A stretch of 64,000 nucleotides of DNA, from assembly GCA_033032865.1 (NCBI GenBank), contig JAWHQI010000121.1, forward strand, positions 4,588,001 to 4,652,000, given 5' to 3'. Below the pieces are notes generated by a model. It saw nothing but the letters and a program-made list of their open reading frames with translations, was not told the origin of the DNA and made no database searches. Numbering within the stretch: position 1 is the stretch's first letter; every line of letters begins with the position of its first letter. The DNA is from Dactylorhiza incarnata. Its lineage: Eukaryota; Streptophyta; Magnoliopsida; Asparagales; Orchidaceae. A program made the translations under genes and the position numbers. Positions 19,766 to 29,760 of this stretch are shown here, piece by piece.

Positions 19766-20293
19766 CTCCTCCTGGGCGAGAGAGGGAGGGGCGAGACCCC
19801 CCCCCCCTCCCCTCTCTCCGACCCTCCTCCTGGGCAAGAGTGGGAGGGGCGAGACCCCCCCTCCCCTCTCTCCGACCCTCCTCCTGGGCGAGAGAGGGAG
19901 GGGCGAGACCCCCCCCCTCCCCTCTCTCCGACCCTCCTCCTGGGCGAGAGAGGGAGGGGCGAGACCCCCCCCCCCCCCTCCCCTCTCTCCGACCCTCCTC
20001 CTGGGCGAGAGAGGGAGGGGCGATACCCCCCCTCCCCTCTCTCCGACCCTCCTCCTGGGCGAGAGAGGGAGGGGCGAGACCCCCCCTCCCCTCTCTCCGA
20101 CCCTCCTCCTGGGCGAGAGAGGGAGGGGCGAGACCCCCCCTCCCCTCTCTCCGACCCTCCTCCTGGGCGAGAGTGGGAGGGGTGAGACCCCCCTCCCCTC
20201 TCTCCGACCCTATCTCTCCTTCCGCGCTGCTCGATGCTACCAAGCTATCTTCCCCGGATCCTCGGGAGTACTCGGCGAATATAGGGTTGTACA
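19766..20293 (-). repeat. 5' LTR of element T, portion right of Copia A
   Basis: Continues the minisatellite (to about 20215), then a unique end matching 4590-4676: 'ccgaccctatctctccttccgcg' through 'gggttgtaca'. It is followed by the GTAGA target duplication (20294-20298) and the B LTR. Confidence 0.95.
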
Positions 20294-20298
20294 GTAGA

Positions 20299-22029
20299 CC
20301 AATGTCAGGTCACAGTGGGTCAATAAGCACAATTTCATACAATGTAATTCTTCATTGTGTGGAACATGGTGTTGACTCATGTGTGATCTCTCTATTGGAA
20401 TACACTTCTTTTTCAAAACCTTCGAAGCCCAAGAAAGGAGGTGCAACTGGTGTGCAAGAAGAAGGAATAAAATTTCCTAAGTCTTTTTGTTTAAAGAAAT
20501 TATATGAAGACATATTTTCTTTCAAGTATTTAAAGAAGAAGAAAGAGAAGTTGCTACTATTATGATTGGGAAGAAATAAATTCAGAAGAAAGAAATATTT
20601 AGTTGCTGAGAAGAAAGAAAGAAATTTTCTTAAATTTTAAAGAATTCGTCGAACGGAAGGATTCGTCGAACGGAATTTGGAGTTCGTCGATCTCCGATCG
20701 ACGAAGTTAATTGTTAGTCGATCTCTGGTGTGCAGTTAGCTGAACACAGTTAGTCAAGCGCAGAGTTTTGGAGTTCCTCGATCTCAGCTCGACGAACTAA
20801 AGAATTAGTCGATCTCTTAATTATCAGTTAGCTAAAGCCAGTTATTCGAACTCTGTTTAACTAATTTCGTCCCAGCGGCTGAGGTCTTGTCTCAGCGCTT
20901 TTCTCTCAGGATTCCGTCGACCAGCCGTTCAGATAATTTAAAGAAGTTAGTCGAACGGAGAAAAGAAGATGGTTAGTCGAACGCCGTTCGACTAAATTGA
21001 GAAATTTCATCGTACGCAGTTCTGAAGGGAGTTAGTCGAACATCGTTCGACTAGTTTCAGAACTTCCGTCGATCGTTGTTTCCGTTCGATGAAAACTGTC
21101 CAGAACGACGAAATGCATGGCGCTGTTCAAAATTCAAATTCCTTGGCTTCCGTAATTAATGCTACGCGTGAATATTTTTCCTTGATTATTCTAACCGTTG
21201 GAAAAGAATTATTCTCAGCCATTTTGAGAAGATATGTTTCCTTATTTCTTTCTTCTAGCCGTTGGAGAAGAATATTTGATATATATATATTCTCAAGAGA
21301 GCTGCTGATATAATGATTATTATTATTGTTGTTCGAAAGTTTTTTTTTTGCTCCCTCTCCAGAATTCTGTCGGCCAAGCTTTCATGCAAGCTTCTCTCCT
21401 CCGACAGAAATAAGTTTTGCACTTCTTCTCCTCAGAGCAGTCGACACGATTCAAGAATATAAAAGATATTATTTGTTGTGATCCAGCCGACTCTCAGTCT
21501 TCCGATCAAGGCTTTTAAGATTAAGTGACTTCTTCCTCCTCCTTCTCCTTCAGAGCTTTACAATAATAAGAAGAAGAAGACCTAAACTCTCAAGATCTGA
21601 TCAAGTCAAATCTCAAGGAGATTTCAAGAAGATTATTTGTTAATCTAAAGTTTTGTAAAAACCCTTTGTAATTTTTGTAAGAGGTTTTCCTCTGAGTTTT
21701 GTAGATCCTTGTTGAAGGATTGAGTGTAGGAGTGGTTTGCTCCGACTGTAGGAGTTTTGACTCTGAGTTGTAGGAGATATTTTCTCTGAGTTTTAGTGAA
21801 GTAGCCTAGTCTAGCCAGGAGAGCTAGATAGGTGAGGGAAAGTGGATGTACCCATTCTAGGGAACCACTATAAATCCTTGTGTTGTGCTGTGCTTGTGCT
21901 CTTTGGTTTTCTGTGTGCTTTTATTTCTTATAATCTTTTTTAATTCCGCTTAAAGCCATAGAAACCACCTATTCACCCCCCCCCCCCCCCCCCCCTCTAG
22001 GTGATTTAGGTCGCAACTAGATACTTTCA
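20299..22029 (+). repeat. Copia B LTR1, right piece
   Basis: Resumes the B LTR one target duplication after element T. With 2879-3003 it totals 1856 bp, equal to LTR2. It ends at 'gatactttca' before the primer site. Its first part (to about 21170) differs from LTR2 at many positions, while its last part matches LTR2 nearly exactly, apart from the C run (20 against 19 C). Confidence 0.93.
20645..21092 (+). repeat. Array of TCGTCGAACG/TAGTCGAACG motifs in Copia B LTR1
   Basis: About 18 degenerate copies of a (T/A)(C/A)GTCGA(A/T/C)C(G) motif in 450 bp. Several are arranged as hairpins such as TTAGTCGAAC and GTTCGACTAA around a 3-nt spacer. Copies of the array lie at about 30232-30680 (LTR2) and 39819-40267 (LTR3). 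Function unknown; position in the LTR suggests regulation. Confidence 0.8.
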
Positions 22030-22031
22030 AT

Positions 22032-22043
22032 TGGTATCAGAGG
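22032..22043 (+). other. Primer-binding site of Copia B, first internal copy
   Basis: TGGTATCAGAGG, complementary to the initiator tRNA-Met 3' end, two bases after LTR1. Repeated at 31619-31630 after LTR2. Confidence 0.9.
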
Positions 22044-22107
22044 TAGGTTGTTCATTAAAAGGTTAACACCTTGAACAAGACCTCTAAGTCTAGTTGCGAG
22101 AGCAAGC

Positions 22108-24072
22108 ATGTCTGGAATGGATAAATCCAAGGATTCCGTCAAGCTTTCGGTTTGCACTAAAGAAAATTTTCCAATGTGGAAAGAACGAGTTAAATTCTAC
22201 ATGGAAGTCGCAGACCCACGAATTTTTCAAATTATGGAAGAAGGTCCCCATGTTCCAACAAAACCATCTTCAATAAATTCTGCTATCATGATTTCGAAGA
22301 AGATGTTGGAACTGACCAAAGATGAGATTGCACTTGTCTCTCTATACAAGAAAGCAAAGAATATTATAGTAGGTGCAGTTGATGACTCAATGTTGCAAAA
22401 CTTGCCTCACTGCAAATCTGCTAAAGAAATGTGGGACTCCCTAGTTGTTCTGATGGAATGCACGGAAGAAGTAAGGGATGATCGAAGATCTTTATTGAAC
22501 CAAGAATATGAAGCATTTAAGCAAGATCCAAGAGATTCCATCTCTGACACGTACGAGAAGTTCTTCAAGATCGTTAACGGTCTTAGGAACTATGATCAAG
22601 AATTCACTATTGGTGAACTGAATGATAAGTTCTTGAGATCCCTGACGAAAGAATGGGATACCAAGGTAATTGCAATTAGAGAATTCGGAAAGTTGGCAAC
22701 CATGGAGCCACAAATGTTGTTCGGAAAGCTTCTATCCCATAAGCTTAAGCTCAGCATCAGAAAAGCTGAGGAAGAATGTAACCGGATAGCCGGGAAGGAA
22801 AGATCCGTGGCTCTGAAGGCTGAAGGATCTAAGAAAAGCAAGGTCATGACACCAGCAAGAACTCAGTCGTCAGAAGATGATGATGATTCTGCTACTGGCT
22901 CGTCAAGCTCAGAAATGTCTGATGGAGAGTTCTCTCTTCTATCAAAACAATTCAAAAAGCTTCTGAATAAACGAAAGCAGAAGAGAGGTAAATCCTCCAC
23001 TTCTGATCACAGACGATCAAGACGTGATGGTGAACATCACAAAAAGGACTACAACAACGACATGTATAAGTCTAAACAGAACAAACATGTTTCTACTGAC
23101 ATTATCTGTTATTGTTGCAATAAGCCAGGACACGTGATAGCCGAGTGTCCACACAAAAGGAAGGAAGGATCAAAGAAGGAAGAAAAGAGATCCTTCAATG
23201 GAAAGAAGAAAGAAAAGAGCTGCCTCGCTAAAAAGTCTAAGACTCTAAGCGACAGCGACTCGGATGAGTCAAGCTCAGATGAAGAAGCTTACTTTGGATT
23301 GATGGCACAGCCAGATGAGGAAGCAAGTGTCTCCTCATTCAAGGGGAAGGTAAACTCTCACACTCCTCTTTCAGATTCTGAGTGCGAGACTGCCTCCGTT
23401 GCAAATGAAGGCTATTCTTCTGAGGAAGAGTCAGAACTAATGACTCAGTATAAAGCCCTTGTGGAAGGATTTGACAAGTGCCGCAAGGTAGTAAAATCTC
23501 AAACAAAAGAGATTGAATCGTTTAAGAAGTTGGAATCGGAATTGAGAGAGGAAATCGGAAGATTGACTCTCTTCAGAAATGAAGTCCAAACCATAAGAGA
23601 TGAATTGAAATGCTCCACTGAGTTGTTAGCTCTGAAGGAGAAAATTATAAATGAATTAGAAGAAAATTTAGTGGCGAAAAGGAAGATAGTGGAAAGCTTC
23701 TCCAAGCCAAAGACTGTTCTTCCAATCATTGATAAATTTTCTGCTTCTGCGGAGGGTAGTGGCCTTGGTCATGAGGCTGAAAGTAGTAAGGCTGCTAAGA
23801 AAAGAGCCATAAAAGGAAAAGGAAATGCTACTCAAAGTCAACCTTCATTCAGGAAGGTAGTTTTTCCAACAAAACTTTTTGACTTTGAGGCATCCTATGG
23901 TCACTTTGCTAGACCAACACATGTTGAATCTAGCAATGGATATCAAGGATGGAGCAGACCCCGGAACTTTGATACGACTCCTTTCAAGGCTCCTCATGAA
24001 GAAGTAATCCTCAAGGATCATGGTTCATTTGTGCATGGATCAGTTCTCAAGAGAGCTCCAAAGATCAAATAG
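22108..24072 (+). CDS. gag of Copia B, first copy (654 aa)
   Basis: Intact frame. Residues about 10-225 form the Copia gag region (FPMWKERVKFYMEV, KSAKEMWDSLVV, LNDKFLRSLTKEWDTKVIAI). A CCHC knuckle CYCCNKPGHVIAEC is at 334-347, between Ser/Asp-rich and Lys-rich tracts. A charged region at about 440-550 probably forms a coiled coil. The gag continues to residue 654 with no WVPK motif before its stop; remnants of the gag-pol joint (VWVPK) lie at about 24376-24392 in other frames, so the true Gag end may once have been farther on. An ATG at 22117 is an alternative start. Role: particle assembly and RNA binding. Identical to the second copy at 31695-33659. Confidence 0.9.
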   Translation: MSGMDKSKDSVKLSVCTKENFPMWKERVKFYMEVADPRIFQIMEEGPHVPTKPSSINSAIMISKKMLELTKDEIALVSLYKKAKNIIVGAVDDSMLQNLPHCKSAKEMWDSLVVLMECTEEVRDDRRSLLNQEYEAFKQDPRDSISDTYEKFFKIVNGLRNYDQEFTIGELNDKFLRSLTKEWDTKVIAIREFGKLATMEPQMLFGKLLSHKLKLSIRKAEEECNRIAGKERSVALKAEGSKKSKVMTPARTQSSEDDDDSATGSSSSEMSDGEFSLLSKQFKKLLNKRKQKRGKSSTSDHRRSRRDGEHHKKDYNNDMYKSKQNKHVSTDIICYCCNKPGHVIAECPHKRKEGSKKEEKRSFNGKKKEKSCLAKKSKTLSDSDSDESSSDEEAYFGLMAQPDEEASVSSFKGKVNSHTPLSDSECETASVANEGYSSEEESELMTQYKALVEGFDKCRKVVKSQTKEIESFKKLESELREEIGRLTLFRNEVQTIRDELKCSTELLALKEKIINELEENLVAKRKIVESFSKPKTVLPIIDKFSASAEGSGLGHEAESSKAAKKRAIKGKGNATQSQPSFRKVVFPTKLFDFEASYGHFARPTHVESSNGYQGWSRPRNFDTTPFKAPHEEVILKDHGSFVHGSVLKRAPKIK

Positions 24073-27000
24073 ACTGCACCTAAATCTTTTGAGAAGAAGT
24101 TAGAGCCATGTGTGTGTTGTCACCATAAGGCCCCTACCTCTAAGAAAGCTACTCATGTTATACCTCCCGTTCAAAAAGTAAAATAGGAGACAAAGAGAAG
24201 GTACAATCGATTCGATTGTTGGTGTTGTGGCAAGTTGGTCACTTTGCCATAGAGTGCTGGTTTAATCCGAAAAATGTTAAGACTCCATGAGTTAACACTG
24301 CAAGAATGACCCATCGCAATGTTAACATTCCTAGTGGCAGTCGTCTAACAAAAAGCCAAGGACCCAAATTGGTTTGGGTTCCTAAGGGCAATTTATTGTT
24401 GATTGCAGGTATTTCCAAAGGCCAACTCAAATCCTATATGGTACTTGGACAGTGGATGTTCACGACACATGACCGGAACAAGAAGCCTATTGCAAGAATT
24501 TACTCCAGTAAAAGATGGTCCAAAGGTTATCTTTGGCGGATCTGAACGGGGAGTTACTAAAGGCTACGATATGATATCCAATGGTATAGTCTCTTTCACA
24601 AACGTAGCTTATGTTAAAGGATTACAGCATAATTTCATTAACATAATTCAACTATGTGACAAAGGCTATATGGTTGAGTTCTACAAGGACAAGTGCTTGA
24701 TAAAGTCGTCTGATTCATCAGAAACTATTTTAACAGGCACTATAAATTTTCTATGTTTAGACTCTTCTACACCAGTGTGCTTTTTAGCAAAAGATAGTGC
24801 ATCTCTTTGTGACCAGTGGCACAAGAGACTAGCACATATTAATTTCAAAACTATTAGTATGTTATTTTCTAACAATTTGGTTCGTGATGCTCCTGATGTT
24901 AAGTGCATTAAAGAAAGACTGTGTCATGCATGCTAAATGGGTAAGCAGACTCGGGCAACCTTTAAGAGCATCATTGGCAAAGATTCTACTAGATGCTTAT
25001 ATCTGCTCCAAATGGACTTGTTTGGTCCCATGCCAGTCAGGAGTTTAGGAGGCAAGTCTTATACATTGGTCATTGTTGATGACTACTCTCGTTTTGCTTG
25101 GGTATTCTTTCTGAAACACAAGTCAGATACCTTTGACTCTTTCACTACATTCGTTAAGCAAATCCAGAATGAGTTGGAATGTTCTGTGGTCAAAATCAGA
25201 AGTGACCATGGTACAGAATTCAAGTCTGGGGCTATGACTGAATTTTGTGAAAGCCTAGTCATCTCTCATGAGTTTTCCTCTCCCTATACTCCACAATAAA
25301 ATGGAGTAGCCGAGAGAAAGAATAGAACACTCATAGAGGCTTGCATGACAATGTTGAGTGACTCTTCACTACCGGAATACTTCTGGGCTGAAGGTATCAA
25401 CACTGCTTGCCACGTGCAAAACAGAGTACTAATCAACAAGAACCATCATAAGACCCCTTATGAACTTTTGAAGGGAAAGATACCAACCCTGTCTTATTTT
25501 AGAATCTTTGGCAGTAAGTGCTTCATACTTAATAATGGGAAACATTAAAAAACTAAATTTAGTGAAAAATGTTTTGAAGGTATTTTCGTAGGCTATAGTA
25601 GCCATAGTAAGGCATATAGGATTTTCAACAAGAAAACCCTGGTTGTAGAAGAAACTTATAATGTTGTATTTGATGAGACGAACATGCCTCAAAGCAGCTC
25701 TTCTAGTGTTTTTGTTAAAGATGCAGGTGCGAGACTCAAAGAACTCAACCTAGAAGAAGAACCAAAGGAAGAAGCACCAAAGGAAGATACTACAAAGACT
25801 TCAAAGGTAGAAATTCCAACTCCACATGAAGAAGAACCTCTAGAGGAAGAAGAGACTCCAGAAGTGAATCTACCTCCTGGCACAATTGCTCATGGAAGAC
25901 ACCTGATGATCAGACAGCAGAGAGATCATTCGGTTGAACAAATTATTGGAGAACCTTATGTCGGGGTTAGAACCAGAAGAGGTACTGCAAATCAAGTATT
26001 GCACATGAGTTTCCTCTCACAGATTGAGCCAAAGAAGTTCGATGAAGCAAAAAATGATGCCTCATGGATTATTGCTATGCAAGAGGAGCTCAACCAGTTC
26101 AAAAGATGCAAAGTATGGAAACTAGTACACAGACCCAAAGGACATAACGTCATTGGAACAAAATGGGTTTTCAGAAATAAGCTGGATGAAGATGGAGTAA
26201 TCATCAAGAACAAAAGCCAGACTTGTTGCTCAAGGGTACAAACAAGAAGAAGGGATTGACTTCGATCAAACTTTTGCTCCCGTGGCAAGACTCGAAGCAA
26301 TCATGTTATTTCTAGCGAATGCTGGTCACAAAGGTTTCAAGGTATATCAAATGGACGTGAAGTCAGCCTTCCTCAATGGAGATCTAAAGGAAGAAGTATA
26401 CGTAGATCAACCCCTAGGTTTTGTTGACTCCTCTCTACCAGATTATGTATATTACTTACGTAAGGCTTTATATGGTCTCAAACAAGCTCTCCGATATTGG
26501 TATGAGACGCTCTCTAGCTTTCTTCTTGAGAACAAGTTCACAAGAGGAAAGATAGATAAGACATTATTTCTTAGGGAAGTAAAAGGCAAGATTTTGCTAG
26601 TGCAAATCTATGTCGATGACAGTATTTTCGGATCTACTGACAATAACCTCTGCAAAAAGTTTTCTAACTTGATGTAAGGGAAATTTGAAATGAGTAGTAT
26701 GGGAGAGCTGAAGTATTTCTTAGGACTTCAGGTAAAGCAATCTGAAGATGGAATTTTCATCTCTCAGACGAAGTTTACCAAAGAGTTGATTAAGAAATTC
26801 GAAATGGAGAATGCAACCTCTATGAGGACTCCAATGGGATCAGCTATGTCTCTAGATAAGGATGAGAAAGGGAGACCTTTTGATCAAACCAAGTATAGAA
26901 GCATAATTGGATCCTTGCTCTACCTCACTGCCAGTAGACCGGACATAATGTTTTCAACATTGGTTTGTGCTAGATTTCAGGTGAACACTAAGGAATCTGA

Positions 27001-27553
27001 CTATGCCGCTCCAAAGAGGATTTTGAGATATCTTAAAGGCACATCAAATCTTGGCTTATGGTACCCAAGAAGTAATGACTTCGAGCTAACAATCTTTTCA
27101 GATGCAGATTTTGCAGGTACCAAGGACGATAGGAAAGGCACTTCCGGGACTTGTCAATTCCTAGGAAGAAGGTTAATTTCTTGGAGTAGCAAGAAACAGA
27201 ATTGTGTGGCAATATCAACCGCTGAGTTGGAATACATCTCCGCAGGCAGTTGCTGTGCACAATTATTGTGGATAAAGCATCAATTGGAAGACTACAATCT
27301 AAAGTTGAAAGAAATCCCAATGTATTGTGATTCGTCAAGTGCTATTGCAATTGCTCACAATCCAGTATCTCACAGCAGGACAAAGCACATTGAGATTCTC
27401 TATCACTTTATCCGAGAACATGTGGAGAACAAGGACATCAACCTCAGTTATGTTCCAACAGATAAGCAGGTTGCAGATATCTTCACGAAGCCACTTGATG
27501 AGACAAAGTTTAATTACATCAAAATGGAGCTGGGAATGCTAAACTTTGAGTAA
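24073..27553 (+). pseudogene. pol of Copia B, first copy, broken
   Basis: 24073-24402 is the decayed gag-pol joint with several stops. Protease WYLDSGCSRHMTG starts near 24439. The same frame runs to 26259 with TAA stops at 24934-24936, 25297-25299 (in PQ-NGVAERKN) and 25546-25548. It covers pre-integrase (WHKRLAHIN), integrase (MDLFGPMPVRSLGG, RSDHGTEF, ERKNRT) and the start of reverse transcriptase (VWKLVHRPKGHNVIGTKW). A one-base insertion near 26215 shifts frame. From 26282 the reverse transcriptase continues ([16 protein letters not shown]), with a TAA at 26675-26677, then RNase H to 27553 (ending DIFTKPLDETKFNYIKMELG). Several stops correspond to Gln codons in relatives, consistent with C-to-T change. 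The copy is inactive. Confidence 0.92.
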
Positions 27554-27725
27554 TATTCAAGATAGGAAGAAGATCAAGAGGTGCTTAAGAAATCAGTTCA
27601 GGAATTGAAAATTTAAGGCAAAGAAAAGATTGAGGGGGGGGACTATATGCTGATCAAATGAATCTTAATTTGAAGGCAAAGAAATCAGTTTCCCTATCCA
27701 ACTTAAGAAAAGACAGATTTCTCTG

Positions 27726-28010
27726 ATTTTCTCCAAAATTTCGTCGAACTAATCAATTAGTCGAGCAGAAATTTCGAAAATCAATTAGCCGAGCAGAAAT
27801 TTTGACAGTCAAAATTTAGTCGAACTCAAATTTGCCGACCTCAAATTAGTTGACCTTACATTTATTTCGTCGACCAGAATTTCATCTCGTCGACCTGAAA
27901 TATATTTCATACCAAAATTTCGACAGACAGATTTAGTCGAACTTATCATTTCTCTCTTCGACGACAAGGATTTTGGTATTAATAAGTTCTAAATTCGTCG
28001 ACCCTGATTC
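27726..28010 (+). repeat. Second motif array (TCGTCGA/TAGTCGA) after Copia B pol
   Basis: About 12 copies of the LTR motif, e.g. tttcgtcgaact, attagtcgagc, tttagtcgaact, attcgtcgaccc, lie in the noncoding stretch between pol and the third ORF. Repeated at 37313-37597. Confidence 0.75.
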
Positions 28011-28277
28011 CGGAATCAGATCTTTCTCAAATTTGATTCTGTTTTCCCGTCAACAAGCTTGCATGATTTTGGTATCATATATTTCAAATTTTATCAACAA
28101 AAACTTCTATATTGGATCCAAAGATTTATTTCCTAAATCAGGTACGCGCCTATCTCTTTCAAATTCTTAAATATTTATAAAAAGGTTTTAAGGGTTAACG
28201 CCTCACAACAAATTCCTGCTGCAAGTTCCAATTATTCTAGCCGCAAGCACTTGTTGTTCTCCTTCATCTCTCTCGAC

Positions 28278-29591
28278 ATGGCAAAGCAGAACATTCATGG
28301 GTTAGTTGATGTAGGGGGAGAGTTTAAGAGTGCATGTTTCGGCTCTGCTCCAGATAATGGTGGTGATGGTGAAATTCATGCTTCCGAATCCTTTCATACT
28401 GAAGAAATAGCAAGGTTTGAGGGGGAGCAAAGCAGAACATTGGATTTAAATCAAGACGAGAAACATGAATCCCTCAAGGATATAAATTCTTCAAGACCTA
28501 TTGCTGCAGCATTTTCTCCAAGTGATTTGCTGCACTCTATTAAGGATCTGCTCAGGACACAAGCATATCACATAGAATTTTCTCTCAAAATTGTTTACAA
28601 CAAGATTTCAGAAGTTGAGAAGGATGTAAGTGATGGGATGGCAGCCATAAATCATAACATGAGCATTCTGAGGAAAGAATTAGATGAAAAATTTGATAAA
28701 GCTGCTGAAGCTATGAATCTCTCAGCAAAAGGTATGTTCTATCTATATGAGCAAGCTGGCAAGGTAGATAAAGGTCAGGACATGTTGCTGAGATCACAAG
28801 AGTCAAATAATAAAATTCTCCTCTCTACTATTAAGAGTTTCTCTGAAGAAGGTTCCCAAGCCCTACTTGAAGAAGTCAGAATGGGGGAGGAAATTATGGC
28901 AGATAAGATGGATGAATTAAAGAATTTAGTAGAGAGCAGATTTCAAGAAAGTAATATGTATCAATCTCAAAATGCTGGATGGCTTCATGATGTCTTCACA
29001 GGAAGGCAATATGCTCAAACTCAAGAATCCTATCCTGAGCAAGTCCTTGAAGATCAAGAAGTTCATCCTGAGCAAGTTCTTGAAGATCAGCCTCCTTGTG
29101 AGATTCCTACATATTACTCTCCTGTAAAGCCTGATCAGGAGGAGTTTGCAGAATCTTCCAAGCTTTCAGATACTAAGACTGATTACAAATAGAATGCTAA
29201 AAGGAAGGCAAAGGTCAGCTCAGAAAGAAGACCTTCTCAGGCTGGAAGAAAAAGAAAGGGAGCTAGCACAGCTGGCAGAGAGCCAAGGTGTGAAAGAAGA
29301 AATATAAATGAAAACTGGAGTCCAATTTCCAAAGGAATGATCTTGGACACATTCAATCTGGTAGAAATTTCAAATGAAAAGCCAGAGATCTATTATGATC
29401 AAGATGAGATCAACAAGCTGAAGACTTCAAGGCTGAAAAGGAAGATTTACTTTAGAGAATATGGTGTCAACAACCCAAATGCTCCTCCTCCTCCTCCAAA
29501 GTATTACCCCAAGCCAAAGGCTTATTTTGTCAGGCAATTGAAGAAGAGCAGGGCAGAGAAGGTCAAGTTAGAAAAGGACAAGATGCTTTAA
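28278..29591 (+). pseudogene. Third ORF of Copia B (post-pol, coiled-coil protein), first copy, one stop
   Basis: A plus-strand frame of about 437 codons from ATG 28278 (an upstream in-frame ATG at 28251 gives nine more residues), broken only by TAG at 29190-29192. The frame resumes unchanged to 29591. The N-terminal third is acidic. The middle (about residues 85-230) is a long helical, heptad-like region (SEVEKDVSDGMAAINHN, KELDEKFDKAAEAM). Then come a PEQVLEDQ repeat and a Lys/Arg-rich stretch (KRKAK, GRKRKG) resembling a nuclear signal, and a Pro run (NAPPPPPKYYPKPKAY). I see no membrane segment, so it is unlike the envelope-like ORFs described after pol in some Sireviruses. Function unknown. 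Confidence 0.75.
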
Positions 29592-29747
29592 GAATTGTGA
29601 TGTGTTTGCATGTTAACTTTTAAATCTTTTTATAATTATTTATGAATAAAATTTTGTTATTCCTTTCTCCTTGATAATCATCTTTGCTTGTGTTTATTAG
29701 TTTTATATGTGAAATTCATCTTAGTAGATAGGGTTCTGACTTCTTCA

Positions 29748-29760
29748 AATAGGGGGAGAT
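29748..29760 (+). other. Polypurine tract of Copia B before LTR2
   Basis: AATAGGGGGAGAT immediately precedes LTR2; the same tract precedes LTR3 at 39335-39347. A G run at 27636-27643 after pol is a weaker look-alike. Confidence 0.85.

Larger units (their letters stand above)
3004..20293 (-). mobile_element. Tat-type Gypsy element T (gag-protease only), split by Copia A
   Basis: Ends are TGTACAACCC (minus strand, from 20293) and GTTTCAACA (to 3004), with an exact 5-bp target duplication GTAGA. Without Copia A and its duplicated target, the element is about 8.0 kb. Order on the minus strand: 5' LTR, short leader, gag, protease, a 148-bp higher-order satellite, polypurine tract, 3' LTR. No integrase, reverse transcriptase or RNase H motif is present between protease and 3' LTR, so it is non-autonomous. 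The protease (VDNGSS) and gag resemble the Tat group of Ty3/Gypsy elements by family knowledge. Tandem repeats between the coding region and 3' LTR are known in that group. Confidence 0.9.

Noticed and set aside
24300..24440. Intron at the gag-pol joint of Copia B similar to that of Copia A
   Set aside because: A 'ttgattgcag' acceptor-like site is present near 24400, but there is no copy lacking a segment to compare with, and the region is full of stops and frame changes.
28251..29591. Envelope gene in Copia B
   Set aside because: The position after pol invites the idea, but I see no signal peptide, transmembrane segment or glycoprotein features in the main part; only a coiled coil and basic clusters.
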